Source of the DNA: Beijerinckia mobilis | GTDB lineage: Bacteria; Pseudomonadota; Alphaproteobacteria; Rhizobiales; Beijerinckiaceae | Direction: 5' to 3' | DNA length: 64,000 bases | Assembly: GCF_000745425.1 (NCBI RefSeq) | Contig: NZ_JQJH01000006.1 | Location: 124,001-188,000, forward strand | In this document: positions 37,198-49,919 of the stretch, piece by piece | How the letters are laid out: each line of letters begins with the position of its first letter | Numbering within the stretch: the stretch's first letter is position 1 | Position numbers and translations under genes: made by a program | Notes under the pieces: generated by a model | Seen by the model: only the letters and a program-made list of their open reading frames with translations | Told to the model about the DNA's origin: nothing | The model's database searches: none

Positions 37198-38202
37198 ATG
37201 ACACTACCTTCAGGGAATTTACCGCGTTTGGAACTCGACGATAAAGTTCAGGCTTCCGTTCCGGCCACTGCCGGAGGAACCCCTCTTTTCGAGGCCGGCC
37301 AGGCCTTGCGGGAGCCCCGCCTCATTGAGGAGACGGGGATTGCCGCCCGAGTCGCCGCCGTCGCTGCTCCGGTTCTCATTGATCTTGGTCTGCGCCTCGT
37401 GCGTGTGAAGATTTCCGGCCAGAACGGAACGACCGTGCAGATCATGGCCGAGCGGCCGGACGGAACGATGGATGTCGATGCCTGCGAACAGGCCAGTGAA
37501 GCGCTGTCGCCTGTTCTCGATGTCGAAGATGTCATCAAACAGGCCTATCATCTCGAAATCTCCTCTCCAGGCATCGACCGGCCGCTGGTCCGTCTATCGG
37601 ATTTCGTGCGGGCGCGAGGCGAGGAAGCCAAGATCGAACTCAAGAACGGCCTTGACGGACGCCGGCGCTTCCGCGGGCTCATCGAGGCGATCGAGGTTCC
37701 AGTTGACGAGACGGTACCGGGCAGAACCGGCAAAGGGCTTTTGCGTCTGACCCGGACCGATGCGAAACCCGAGGAAGACCCCGGCGTCCTCATCCCGCTC
37801 GCTGATCTCAATGAAGCCCGGCTGGTACTGACCGAGGCGCTCATTCGGGAATCATTACGCGCCGCCAAGGCGGCTCAAGCCGCAAGCGGCGGGGAAGACG
37901 AAGGCGACGATGAGATGGGCGGGGATGAAACCGATGCTCCCCCTGCTCCGCCACGGCGGGGTCCCGGCCGTTTCGCACAACATCGTGCGCCGGCGGAGGC
38001 GAAGGCGTCCCCTGCGGGCGGCAGAATCAAGCCACTCGTGCCCGCGGGCGTCCGAACGGAATTCAAGAAGAGCAAAACCGGCCAGCGCGATCTCGCCCGG
38101 CAGCCGGCTCGCGCCACGCGAGCGGACCAGAACGGTGAGAGGGGAACGAAAGCGCCAAAAGACACGTCACACGACGCATCCCGCAAGCCCGCGCCCAAAT
38201 AG
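37198..38202 (+). CDS. rimP: Ribosome maturation factor RimP with a long C-terminal extension
   Basis: A 334-residue protein; the RimP core (about residues 45-215) helps 30S subunit maturation. Family landmarks are [38 protein letters not shown] and [13 protein letters not shown]. The last 110 residues are acidic then basic and low in complexity ([20 protein letters not shown]), beyond the normal family length of 150-200. Start ATG at 37198 (a longer frame from 37117 exists). It precedes nusA by 11 bases, as in nearly all bacteria. Confidence 0.93.
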   Translation: MTLPSGNLPRLELDDKVQASVPATAGGTPLFEAGQALREPRLIEETGIAARVAAVAAPVLIDLGLRLVRVKISGQNGTTVQIMAERPDGTMDVDACEQASEALSPVLDVEDVIKQAYHLEISSPGIDRPLVRLSDFVRARGEEAKIELKNGLDGRRRFRGLIEAIEVPVDETVPGRTGKGLLRLTRTDAKPEEDPGVLIPLADLNEARLVLTEALIRESLRAAKAAQAASGGEDEGDDEMGGDETDAPPAPPRRGPGRFAQHRAPAEAKASPAGGRIKPLVPAGVRTEFKKSKTGQRDLARQPARATRADQNGERGTKAPKDTSHDASRKPAPK

Positions 38203-38213
38203 GAGAAACGACA

Positions 38214-39827
38214 ATGGCTGTGAGCGCCAACAGGCTCGAGCTTCTGCAGATCGCCGACGCGGTGGCCCGCGAAAAATCGATCGACCGGCAAATCGTCCTC
38301 GCTTCCATGGAAGATGCGATCCAGAAAGCCGCGCGCTCGCGCTACGGTCAGGAGACCGAGGTGCGCGCCGAAATCAATCCCAAGACCGGGGAAATCCGTT
38401 TTTCGCGGCTGCTGCATGTCGTGGAAGATGTCGAGAATGACGCGGTCGAGATCACGCTCGCAGAGGCCCGCAAGCGGAACCCCGCTGCCGAAATCGGCGA
38501 CTGGATCGCCGAAACCTTGCCGCCCTTCGACTTCGGCCGCATCGCCGCGCAATCGGCGAAACAGGTCATCGTCCAGAAGGTGCGCGAAGCCGAACGTGAT
38601 CGCCAGTATCAGGAATACAAGGACCGCATCGGCGATATCGTCAATGGCGTGGTCAAACGGGTCGAATATGGCAATGTCATCATCGACCTTGGCCGCGGCG
38701 AAGCGACCATCCGCCGCGACGAGATGATCCCGCGTGAGGTGTTCCGGCCCGGCGACCGCGTGCGCGCCTATGTCTATGACGTGCGCCGCGAACAGCGTGG
38801 ACCGCAGATCTTTCTCTCGCGCACCCATCCACAATTCATGGCCAAATTGTTCCGCCAGGAAGTGCCGGAAATCTATGACGGCGTGATCGAGGTCAAGGCG
38901 GTCGCGCGTGATCCCGGTTCTCGCGCCAAAATCGCGGTGATCTCGCGCGATGCGTCGATTGATCCGGTCGGCGCCTGCGTCGGCATGCGCGGCTCGCGCG
39001 TGCAGGCCGTCGTCAATGAATTACAGGGCGAGAAGATCGATATCATTCCCTGGTCTCCCGATGCCGCGACCTTCATCGTCAACGCCTTGCAACCGGCGGA
39101 AGTGGTCAAGGTCGTGCTCGATGAGGATTCCTCGCGTATTGAAGTTGTCGTGCCGGATGACCAATTATCATTGGCGATTGGACGCCGCGGCCAGAATGTC
39201 CGCCTCGCATCCCAATTGACCGGCTGGGACATCGACATCCTGACCGAGGCAGAGGAATCTTCACGCCGCCAGAAGGAATTCACCGAGCGCACGGCGATGT
39301 TCATGAGCGCGCTCGATGTCGACGAGGTGGTCGGCCAATTGCTTGCCTCGGAAGGGTTCCGTTCCGTCGAGGAATTGGCTTTTGTCGAGCCGAGCGAACT
39401 CGCCATGATCGAAGGGTTCGACGAAGAGACGGCGATCGAGATTCAGGCACGCGCCAACGCCTATCTCGCCCGCATCGAGGCCGAACATGAAGCGCGTCGG
39501 CGTGAACTCGGCGTCTCGGACGAACTCCTCGACATTGATGGCGTGACCAACGCCATGCTGGTGAAATTCGGTGAAAATGACGTGAAGACCGTCGAGGATC
39601 TCGCCGGATGCGCCACCGACGATCTCGTCGGCTGGACCGAACGCAAGGATGGCGAAACGACGCGCCATCAGGGCTTCCTCGATGGATTCGAACTCTCGCG
39701 CGAGGAAGCCGAAAACCTTATCATGCGCGCGCGTGTAAAGGCCGGGTGGATCGACGCCATGCCCAAGACCGACGAGCAGGACGAGGGTGATAGCGTCGCC
39801 GAAACGCACGAACAGAGCCTGCATTAG
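38214..39827 (+). CDS. nusA: Transcription termination/antitermination factor NusA
   Basis: A 537-residue RNA-polymerase-binding factor. In order: an N-terminal domain (RLELLQIADAVAREKSID), S1 domain (GDIVNGVVKRVEYGNVIIDL), two KH domains (GACVGMRGSRVQAVVNEL and LAIGRRGQNVRLASQLTGW), and a C-terminal helix-hairpin-helix repeat region with an acidic end. It acts in pausing, termination and antitermination. ATG at 38214 follows AGGAGAAACGACA. The stop codon TAG at 39825-39827 lies inside the first bases of a dispersed repeat. The next gene is 860 bases away instead of adjacent. Confidence 0.97.
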   Translation: MAVSANRLELLQIADAVAREKSIDRQIVLASMEDAIQKAARSRYGQETEVRAEINPKTGEIRFSRLLHVVEDVENDAVEITLAEARKRNPAAEIGDWIAETLPPFDFGRIAAQSAKQVIVQKVREAERDRQYQEYKDRIGDIVNGVVKRVEYGNVIIDLGRGEATIRRDEMIPREVFRPGDRVRAYVYDVRREQRGPQIFLSRTHPQFMAKLFRQEVPEIYDGVIEVKAVARDPGSRAKIAVISRDASIDPVGACVGMRGSRVQAVVNELQGEKIDIIPWSPDAATFIVNALQPAEVVKVVLDEDSSRIEVVVPDDQLSLAIGRRGQNVRLASQLTGWDIDILTEAEESSRRQKEFTERTAMFMSALDVDEVVGQLLASEGFRSVEELAFVEPSELAMIEGFDEETAIEIQARANAYLARIEAEHEARRRELGVSDELLDIDGVTNAMLVKFGENDVKTVEDLAGCATDDLVGWTERKDGETTRHQGFLDGFELSREEAENLIMRARVKAGWIDAMPKTDEQDEGDSVAETHEQSLH

Positions 39828-39884
39828 AACATTTTTCGATAATGCTGAATCGCTTGGCGGTTCCATTACCCTGAAAATGCTTTA
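39825..39884 (+). repeat. Dispersed repeat family 2, full copy after nusA
   Basis: Left arm TAGAACATTTTTC, central self-complementary GAATCGCTTGGCGGTTC, right arm CTGAAAATGCTTT. The arms pair to give a hairpin with a nested inner hairpin. The first three bases are the nusA stop codon. Confidence 0.7.
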
Positions 39885-39897
39885 ATTTTTTGAGCTC

Positions 39898-39952
39898 AGC
39901 GTTTCTGGGTCATTCAGAAACGCTCTAAGCAAACATTCCAAAGTTTGCTTAG
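39898..39952 (+). repeat. Two adjacent perfect hairpins
   Basis: AGCGTTTCTG pairs with CAGAAACGCT (39898-39907 and 39915-39924, 7-base loop). Directly after, CTAAGCAAAC pairs with GTTTGCTTAG (39925-39934 and 39943-39952, 8-base loop). Neither has a T tract. They may act as a transcript-stabilising or attenuating element downstream of nusA. Confidence 0.75.
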
Positions 39953-40321
39953 ACTTGAAATTGAGCAATTGATTTTGCCTTGAAACGGCAAAATTGATCG
40001 TGGTTTTCGCCACGCAAGTCGCTTTAGGACATTGCTCGATTCTTGCTCTACAGAGGACCTGACGGAATTTTCCCGTGGTACTGACTGGAGTATCAAACCG
40101 AAAAGCGACTACCACTTTTCGGAGGAATTTGATGCTTTTTCGAAAAGAGAAAGCGTCGGACAGGATTTTATTTGAAAGTCCGATGCTCTAGAGCATGAGG
40201 CAAACTTTTGTCTCTGCTCCGAATATTTCAGAATACCAAATCTCGACAAGCGTAGCTCCCTGAGGAGGACGCCGGGATTCGGCATCCGCGGCTGGAGGAC
40301 GGCGGCTTCCCGCCGGACCGC

Positions 40322-40466
40322 TCTGATCCCGACAGCCAGGGATTAGGAAGACTTGGTATAATATACCCGAATGCCGCCGGGATTGCGGATTCCGTTCTCG
40401 CAAATCATTTCCTTCCAATGATTTGCGAGAATGTACCAGATTATCCTTCGGGATGGTGGTATATTG
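40322..40466 (+). repeat. Dispersed repeat family 1, copy B
   Basis: Starts with a hairpin (CTGATCCC and GGGATTAG), then AAGACTTGGTATA and ATACCCGAATGCC. A perfect 15-bp stem follows: TTCTCGCAAATCATT (40395-40409) with AATGATTTGCGAGAA (40417-40431). It ends TTATCC..GGATGGTGGTATATT. Block order matches copy A at 27087 and inverted copy C at 62891. Confidence 0.85.
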
Positions 40467-40688
40467 AACTTTTCGTGCGGCTGAATCGCCAAGCGATGCG
40501 CCGCGGATGGAATGGGGTTTCAGGCGAGCCGTCAAGGTTTGCCTGGCCTTGCAATAAGGCAGCCGTACCTTTGCTTCAGTAAAGGTACGCGTGGCTTACG
40601 CCACACAAGGTTGCCCCACTATCGTTCACCACTTTCGTTCGGATGCTTCCGATGAATTGAAGACAGACTTGAAAAGCAGGAGAAATCC

Positions 40689-41453
40689 TTGGGGAAAGTT
40701 TTGCACGCCGATACGGCGGACGGACCAGAGCGCACCTGTATCGTGACCCGAACCAAGGGCACACCCGAAGCCATGATCCGCTTCGTTGTCGGGCCGCAGG
40801 CTGAGGTCGTGCCGGATCTCCGCTACAAGCTTCCGGGTCGCGGCGTCTATGTCACGGCGTCCGCCCGGGCCGTCGCCGAAGCCGTTCGCAAACAGGCTTT
40901 CGCCCGAGGTTTCAAGGCACAGGTCAAGACTTCTCCGGCTCTCAGCGAGGAAATCGCCCTGCTCCTGGAACGCGACTGCCTCCAGGCTTTATCGCTCGCC
41001 AACAAGGCCGGTCTCGTCACCTGCGGATTCAGCAAGGTCGAAGCCCTGCTGCAAAATGGAACAGCCGCCATGCTCGTCCATGCGGTGGACGGTGGCGAAG
41101 ATGGAATTCGCAAACTCGGCCAAGTCATGCGCCGGCAAATGAATGCCGCGCAAGCCACAAAGCCAATTCCACAAATCAAACTCTTCACATCCCAGCAATT
41201 GGATTTGGCATTAGGGCGGTCAAATGTGATACATGCTGCGCTGGTGAAAGGTCCGGCGAGCGAAGCTTTTCTCAAACGCTGCCAAAAATGGGAAAACTAT
41301 CGCCTGGACCATAGCGCCGCAGTCTCCCTGGAGGGAAGGCCGCCGCCGGAGCGGAAAATCTTCGAAAACCGATTGGAAACAGGCATTTTGACAGACAAAA
41401 CCTTGAACGACACAGTCTCGCAGGAAGGAATCGAGCCGAACCAGGAAACGTGA
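40689..41453 (+). CDS. ylxR: YlxR-family RNA-binding protein with L7Ae-like C-terminal domain
   Basis: A 254-residue protein. Residues 1-85 form the DUF448/YlxR domain (RTCIVTRTKGTPEAMIRFVVG, DLRYKLPGRGVYV; first item shown up to RFV). Residues 95-190 are an L7Ae/L30e-like fold (LSLANKAGLVTCGFSKVEALLQNG). This two-domain form is usual in Alphaproteobacteria and sits between nusA and infB. The start is TTG at 40689, preceded by GCAGGAGAAATCC, a strong ribosome-binding site. The role is probably in RNase P or translation-linked RNA handling, known mainly from YlxR work in other bacteria. Confidence 0.9.
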   Translation: MGKVLHADTADGPERTCIVTRTKGTPEAMIRFVVGPQAEVVPDLRYKLPGRGVYVTASARAVAEAVRKQAFARGFKAQVKTSPALSEEIALLLERDCLQALSLANKAGLVTCGFSKVEALLQNGTAAMLVHAVDGGEDGIRKLGQVMRRQMNAAQATKPIPQIKLFTSQQLDLALGRSNVIHAALVKGPASEAFLKRCQKWENYRLDHSAAVSLEGRPPPERKIFENRLETGILTDKTLNDTVSQEGIEPNQET

Positions 41454-41621
41454 ACGATTTTTCCGAACTGGACTTCAAGGTAAGGTCGGCGAATTCCCCG
41501 GCGTCGAAACATCCCGCATTCCCTATGAAGAGGTCATGAGCGGGTTTCGGTGCGAGAGACGGACAGATGAATTTTCCGGCGGTATGAAATTGAATGGGCG
41601 CGGCCCCGGGACGCAAGACGA

Positions 41622-44945
<3,324 letters not shown>

Positions 44946-44951
44946 GACAAT

Positions 44952-44980
44952 CGGGACGGAGGGACCTTCCATCCGTCCCG
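44952..44980 (+). terminator. GC-rich hairpin after infB
   Basis: CGGGACGGA (44952-44960) pairs perfectly with TCCGTCCCG (44972-44980) across an 11-base loop. It begins seven bases after the infB stop. The T tract is missing, so termination efficiency is uncertain. Confidence 0.5.
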
Positions 44981-45723
44981 CCCTTGCGGTCGCGCCATCG
45001 GTCGCGCCGGTGCGTAACCTATCCGAATCGAGAATCCGGGATTAACCACATCTTAAGGAAAGATCCCCGACACTCCCGATAATGGAAGCAGGATGAACCG
45101 GGCGGCAGACGGAATTGCTTGCCTGTCCGCGAACGGATTCACTCAAGAAACCAGAGTATTTTCAAAGAGTTTGAACCGCTTAGCGATTCTCTTCCAATCG
45201 AAAATACCTGGAATTTTGGCGAAAGAAGCAGGACAGTTCGAGACGCGATTGAATCTTTGCGCCTTCACTGGACTTCAAATCCGGAGAATTGTATTGCCGG
45301 AGCGGTCCACGACACACGGCATTGCTAGGCGCCCGGCAAGCAAGGCGGAATGATCAGGATGCAAAGGGCTCGCGAAGACTCTTTGCGAGACACATCCGAT
45401 CAGCCTTGAATGTCCTTTCCCGTTTTTCCCGGGAGCAAAGGCGCATCATTGCATCCCGTGCCGCGGCGCTTATCCCACGCGGGGCCTTCCCCGCGTGGCC
45501 GCTACGACGGCTCTGACCAGCGTCAGTTGCCGGTTTCACTGATCCGTTTCGGATCGATTGAAGGAGCCTGTTTCGGTTCGAAGAAGTGGTAGAAGCATTT
45601 TCTTAACAAAGCTTTTCGTTCTTCGGATCAAGTCAGACCCAATTTCGTTCACCTGAAAGATGATCTTCTCCGAGCCGGCGCCGGTTACACCGCGCTTTCG
45701 GAGACGACACGGGAGTTTCTTCC
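44981..45723. other. Long spacer between infB and rbfA
   Basis: About 740 bases without a convincing gene, interrupting a normally continuous operon. It contains a full copy of dispersed repeat family 2 at 45152-45210 and several weak inverted repeats around 45540-45600. An independent rbfA promoter is likely here. Confidence 0.55.
45152..45210 (+). repeat. Dispersed repeat family 2, full copy in the infB-rbfA spacer
   Basis: Left arm CAGAGTATTTTCAAAG, central GAACCGCTTAGCGATTC, right arm CGAAAATACCTG. Outer arms pair (AGTATTTTC with GAAAATACCT), with the central hairpin nested inside. Confidence 0.75.
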
Positions 45724-46149
45724 ATGTCCAGAGCCCATCATCAGCACGGCAGCGCCCCATCGCAACGCATGTTGCGCGTCGCCGAACTGATCCGTCACAC
45801 TCTTTCCGATCTTCTGAGCCGCTCCGTGGTCAACGACCCCGTGCTCGAAGGCCATGTCATCACCGTCCCTGACGTCCGTATGAGTCCGGATCTGAAACTC
45901 GCCACGGCTTTCGTGATGCCGCTCGGCGGCAAGGACATCAATAGCGTCATCGCCGCGCTCGACCGGCACAAGAAATTTCTGCGCGGAGAAATCGCGCAGC
46001 GGATTCATCTGCGCTATGCGCCGGATATCCGCTTCAAAGCCGATGAAAGCTTCGATTACGGCGACAAGATCGATGCGCTGCTCGCCTCCCCGAACGTACG
46101 ACGCGATCTCGACGCGACCGAAGGCGAGGCGCACAATACGCCCAACTAA
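45724..46149 (+). CDS. rbfA: 30S ribosome-binding factor A
   Basis: A 141-residue KH-like protein that helps late 30S maturation and cold adaptation. Landmarks are RMLRVAELIRHTLSDLLSR, ITVPDVRMSPDLKLATAFVM and HLRYAPDIRFKADESFDYGDKID (quoted in part: LRYAPDIRFKADESFDYG). ATG at 45724. It precedes truB by about 260 bases, in which two hairpins lie. Confidence 0.95.
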   Translation: MSRAHHQHGSAPSQRMLRVAELIRHTLSDLLSRSVVNDPVLEGHVITVPDVRMSPDLKLATAFVMPLGGKDINSVIAALDRHKKFLRGEIAQRIHLRYAPDIRFKADESFDYGDKIDALLASPNVRRDLDATEGEAHNTPN

Positions 46150-46212
46150 GACCAAGTTTCGGCGGCTGCGGGGCGGTGCCTTTGCAACCATCGACACACG
46201 GCAGTTTTCAAC

Positions 46213-46272
46213 GAGCCGTTCGGACATGTCCGAACGGCTCTAATGCACCAGAGCGCAAAACCGATTGCGCTC
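46213..46272 (+). repeat. Two hairpins between rbfA and truB
   Basis: A perfect 28-bp palindrome occupies 46213-46240 (arms GAGCCGTTCGGACA and TGTCCGAACGGCTC). Eleven bases later GAGCGCAA (46251-46258) pairs with TTGCGCTC (46265-46272). The pair lies about 65 bases after rbfA and resembles a terminator region without a T tract. Confidence 0.75.
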
Positions 46273-46406
46273 TGCGGATGGATTGACGCCATTCCAGAAG
46301 AGACAGCGTCAGAGTTTCCCTGTCAGGATCGCCGCTTTCGCGGCACCGCTGCAACAGCGCCATCGGCTGGTTCCAGCACGCAACAGCAAGGTTGAATTCA
46401 AAGACG

Positions 46407-47309
46407 ATGAATGCTCCCCGTTCCAAACGCGTCGAGGTCAATGGTTGGGTCATCCTCGACAAGCCCATCGGAATGACTTCAACCCATGCCGTCGCGCGGC
46501 TGAAACATATTTTCAACGGCAAGAAAGCCGGGCACGCCGGTACGCTCGACCCGCTCGCCTCAGGCATCCTGCCCGTCGCCTTCGGCGAGGCGACCAAGAC
46601 AGTGCCCTATGTCCAGGACGGGGAAAAAGCCTATCGTTTCACCATCGGTTTCGGCATCGAGACCGATACGGATGATTCCGATGGCCGCGTCACGCAGCAA
46701 TCGGAACTCCGGCCGCAGCCAAGCGAAGTCGCGGCCTTGCTGCCGCGCTTCATTGGCACGATCGAACAGACGCCGCCAGCCTATTCGGCCATCAAGATCA
46801 ATGGTGAGCGCGCCTATGATCTTGCCCGTGACGGCGAAACACCGGATCTCGCGCCACGCCCCGTCACCATCCATGCCCTCGACCTCGTCAGCATGGATGG
46901 CGATTCAGCCGTGCTGGAAGCGCGCTGCGGCAAGGGCACCTATGTCCGCGCCATTGCCCGCGATCTCGGGCGCCTGCTCGGCTGCTACGGCCATGTCACC
47001 GCATTGCGGCGCACGCGCGTCGGTCCCTTCCTCGAATCCGATGCGATCGGGCTGACGCCCTTGCTTGAAGGCGCTGCGGAGCGTTATGGCCTGCTTCCCA
47101 TTGAGGCCGGCCTCGCGGAATTGCCGAGACTTGCCGTGGACCGAAATGCGGCGGCGAAGGTACGGCGCGGCCAGTCCATTCTGCTGCGCGGCCATGATAT
47201 CCCCCATGAAGGGTCCGTCTATCTGGTCTGCAGCAATGTGATCGTCGCGGTCGGAACCATCGAACAGGGGGAATTCGTCCCCCACCGCGTCTTCAACCTG
47301 CCCATTTGA
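46407..47309 (+). CDS. truB: tRNA pseudouridine(55) synthase
   Basis: A 300-residue enzyme that makes pseudouridine 55 in the T-arm of tRNAs. The catalytic aspartate is in HAGTLDPLASGILPVAFGEAT. Other landmarks are GWVILDKPIGMTST and KGTYVRAIARDLG. ATG at 46407; a TTG at 46392 is an alternative. It is normally followed by rpsO and pnp in this order of bacteria; here a tRNA-Ser gene and an island follow. Confidence 0.95.
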   Translation: MNAPRSKRVEVNGWVILDKPIGMTSTHAVARLKHIFNGKKAGHAGTLDPLASGILPVAFGEATKTVPYVQDGEKAYRFTIGFGIETDTDDSDGRVTQQSELRPQPSEVAALLPRFIGTIEQTPPAYSAIKINGERAYDLARDGETPDLAPRPVTIHALDLVSMDGDSAVLEARCGKGTYVRAIARDLGRLLGCYGHVTALRRTRVGPFLESDAIGLTPLLEGAAERYGLLPIEAGLAELPRLAVDRNAAAKVRRGQSILLRGHDIPHEGSVYLVCSNVIVAVGTIEQGEFVPHRVFNLPI

Positions 47310-47563
47310 TTTTGGAAGCGCGCGGAAACCCTGCACACTTTAACCAAGAATCTTCAAAAAACGGCATCAGTTCCCGCTTGCGCTTCGTCTCCGGCTGGTT
47401 ATAGTGCGCGCCATTCGCGATTTGCCGCCGGGCAGGATTGTTCAAAAAATCCGAGCCAAGCGCGGCTTTTCAGCATCGAATGAACAATTTGATGCGCTTC
47501 AGAGACTGAAAATTTTGCGTCGGCAGGTACACCGCCTGAAGCAAAATTTCAGGGTTCCTCAGA

Positions 47564-49255
47564 TCAGCGAAATCCGGAGGGGTGGCCGAGTGGTTGAAGG
47601 CGCACGCCTGGAAAGTGTGTATACGGGAAACCGTATCGCGGGTTCGAATCCCGCTCCCTCCGCCACTTCAGTCCCTGAGTGGGCACTGAATTTACGCTAT
47701 TTTTCCCGGTCAGCACCTGTAGCAGCCGGGACTTCGATCCCATGATCCGAACCTCGCCATCCGCGACCTCAACGCGCTGGGCGAGCGCGCGAAGATGGTC
47801 ACGGCGGTAGCCGCCGCCTTCAAGCCGGATATGTTGGCGCGCGGCGCGGGCGAACTTGCTCAACATCTGGGGTGTGACCGCCTGGCCCCCTGAGTTCTGA
47901 AGCATGGCCTGGGCGCGCTCGGCGTCGGCCTTCGCCTGATCGCGGATGGCCTTGAGGCCGTCGATGCGGTCCTTGAGCGCCGGGTCGTTCAAGTCGGCAA
48001 CGCCCGCCTCGATGGCGTCGTAGAGGCGCTTGAGGCGCGCTTCGGATTCCGCCGCACGCCGGTTCAGTTCGCCAATGTGCTCATGCTGGCGCTCGGATCG
48101 CTCCTGCCGCCGGTCGAGCACGGTGGAGAGGATCGTTTCCAGCCTTTCGGGCTGGAGGAGACGGTCTTCGAGATGCCTGGCGACGAGATTGTCCAGCTTC
48201 TCCATCGGCACCGCCATGCCTTCGCAGCCGGTCGGTCCCTGCCGGGCTTTGGTCGAGCAGGCATAGTAACGATATCGCCCGCCTTTGCCTGTACGGATGG
48301 TCATGGCGCCGCCGCACTTCGCGCAGTGAATTAGGCCGGTGAGCATCGTTGGACCGCTGATGACGGCGGATGGCGTCACCGTGGGGTGCCGGGCCTTGAG
48401 CAGCGCCTGCACCGCGTCGAAGGTCTTGTGGTCGATGATCGGCGGGACCGGCACGACCACGATCTCGCTGACCGGCTTCAATTCCTTGGACTTCGACCGC
48501 TTGTTGAACTCATGCTCGCCCATGTAAGTGCGGCGGGTGAGGATGCGGTGGACCTGGCCGATTCCCCAACGGCCGCCGTCGCGGGTGAAGATGCGGTTGC
48601 GGTTGAGATAGCTGACGATGTTCTTCACGCCCATCTGGCCCTTGGCGCCGTCGCCGTGGAGCGCTAGCCGGTAAATCAGTCGCACCGTCTCGGCATGGAG
48701 CGGATCGATCTCCAGCTTCTTCTTGACCTTCGCGCCGCGTTGCTCGGCCGCGACGACACGGTAGCCGATGGGCGGCAGCGAACCATTCCAAAAACCCTGC
48801 CGGGCGTTTTCCTTCAAGGCGCGGATGACGTGCTTGGCGTTTTCCTTCGACTGGTATTCGTCGAACAGCGCCATGATCTGGCGCATCATCTGATGCACCG
48901 GATCGTCGCCGATCTCCTGGGTGATCGATAGCAGCTTGATGCCGTTCTTCGCCAACTTACGGACGTAGAACTCCATATCGAAGGCGTCGCGGAAGAAGCG
49001 CGAGAAGCTATGGACCACGACGACATCGAAGGGCGCGGGCTTCGACGTGCCCGCCTCGATCATGCGCTGGAACTCGGGCCGGCGGTCGTTGGTCGCCGAC
49101 GCGCCCGGCTCCACATAGGTCTCGACGAGCTGGTAGCCGCGTGAAGCGCAATAGGCTTCACCCTGGCGCCTCTGATCGGGGATGGAGACATCATGCTCGG
49201 CCTGTCGCGCCGTCGAGACGCGCAGATAGAGGGCGGCGCGCAGCGGCACGGTCAT
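47564..49255 (-). CDS. Large serine recombinase (island integrase)
   Basis: A 563-residue recombinase. The N-terminal resolvase domain has the nucleophile serine in [12 protein letters not shown] and [14 protein letters not shown]. The recombinase domain follows ([29 protein letters not shown]), then a zinc ribbon (HCAKCGG, YYACST, GCEG) and a coiled coil ([19 protein letters not shown]). The last 35 or so residues ([15 protein letters not shown] onward) are encoded by the antisense strand of tRNA-Ser, so the frame reads through the tRNA. The native C-terminus was probably created at integration. ATG at 49255. It probably catalysed insertion of the adjacent island. Confidence 0.9.
   Translation of the reverse strand: MTVPLRAALYLRVSTARQAEHDVSIPDQRRQGEAYCASRGYQLVETYVEPGASATNDRRPEFQRMIEAGTSKPAPFDVVVVHSFSRFFRDAFDMEFYVRKLAKNGIKLLSITQEIGDDPVHQMMRQIMALFDEYQSKENAKHVIRALKENARQGFWNGSLPPIGYRVVAAEQRGAKVKKKLEIDPLHAETVRLIYRLALHGDGAKGQMGVKNIVSYLNRNRIFTRDGGRWGIGQVHRILTRRTYMGEHEFNKRSKSKELKPVSEIVVVPVPPIIDHKTFDAVQALLKARHPTVTPSAVISGPTMLTGLIHCAKCGGAMTIRTGKGGRYRYYACSTKARQGPTGCEGMAVPMEKLDNLVARHLEDRLLQPERLETILSTVLDRRQERSERQHEHIGELNRRAAESEARLKRLYDAIEAGVADLNDPALKDRIDGLKAIRDQAKADAERAQAMLQNSGGQAVTPQMLSKFARAARQHIRLEGGGYRRDHLRALAQRVEVADGEVRIMGSKSRLLQVLTGKNSVNSVPTQGLKWRRERDSNPRYGFPYTHFPGVRLQPLGHPSGFR
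47576..47665 (+). tRNA. tRNA-Ser (GGA anticodon)
   Basis: A 90-base type II tRNA. Acceptor stem GGAGGGG with TCCCTCC, then discriminator G and encoded CCA. The anticodon loop CTGGAAA gives GGA, which reads UCC and UCU serine codons. The long variable arm ATACGG-GAAA-CCGTAT and the T-arm GCGGG TTCGAAT CCCGC are all well formed. Its 3' end coincides with the left edge of the recombinase island. Confidence 0.97.
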
Positions 49256-49276
49256 GGCAGATGCCTCCTCGTCAGT

Positions 49277-49501
49277 TCATGGGGCCGTCCCGAACAACTC
49301 GTCGAACAGGTCAGCGAACCATCGCTCGAAGACGTCCACCTCGGCCTCCGTGACGGGCACCAAATCCGGCCAGTCGTCGGTGACGGTCCAGGTCGAGAGG
49401 TCGTGCTTCGGCGGCCGGCCAGGGAGCGGCCAAGGGTAGCCGAGCAGTGCTTCAAGCTGCTGGGAAATGACCGGCGCAGGGACACGCGACGAACGGGGCA
49501 T
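49277..49501 (-). CDS. Small protein encoded before the recombinase
   Basis: A 74-residue protein, acidic and tryptophan-rich (WTVTDDWPDLVPVTEAEVDV, FERWFADLFDELF), starting at the ATG at 49501. I do not recognise a domain. It ends 21 bases before the recombinase start on the same strand, so they are probably cotranscribed. Small unknown genes are common in this position next to serine recombinases; it could influence recombination direction, but that is only a guess. Confidence 0.55.
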   Translation of the reverse strand: MPRSSRVPAPVISQQLEALLGYPWPLPGRPPKHDLSTWTVTDDWPDLVPVTEAEVDVFERWFADLFDELFGTAP

Positions 49502-49919
49502 CCCGATAGTATCGCGCGGGTGCCAGATGGACAGAATAGCCCATGTTTTCGCTGCGCCGCGCCAGAATTGACCGCGACAAAGTTTGCGCGCCGAGACATG
49601 GCCAGGGAGGTGGCAACGCGTTGGAGATACTCGGAGATAAAGTACACATTGTTCCTATCTCATTGATTGTACATCCATAACTTCTCCTTGCCGGCCTTCA
49701 CCAACATTGTGCAAAAACGCCAAACATTGAGAAAGCGCCTCGTAACGTGTTGAAAAGCCTGGACTGTTCCGAACCGCAATGTGCCGCCTTTTATCTGGCC
49801 ATCATCCTCTTAGAGTTCATCCCGCCAACTCGAAGGGCGCTGGTCATCCAGAAAATGAGCCACTTGGCGTGATTTGCTGATTTTCTGTCCGGCAACGACA
49901 AGACACATTTGCCGCTAAC
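49502..49919. other. Spacer inside the island
   Basis: About 420 bases with no supported gene between the small protein and the 3' end of the methyltransferase gene. Nothing else was recognised. Confidence 0.45.

Larger units (their letters stand above)
39885..40688. other. Hairpin-rich spacer between nusA and ylxR
   Basis: About 800 bases without a gene in an operon that is usually compact. It holds a series of hairpins (39898-39924, 39925-39952, about 39974-39994, 40395-40431) and a copy of dispersed repeat family 1 (40322-40466). The ylxR ribosome-binding site is at the extreme end. A promoter for ylxR-infB is expected here but was not resolved. Confidence 0.6.
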
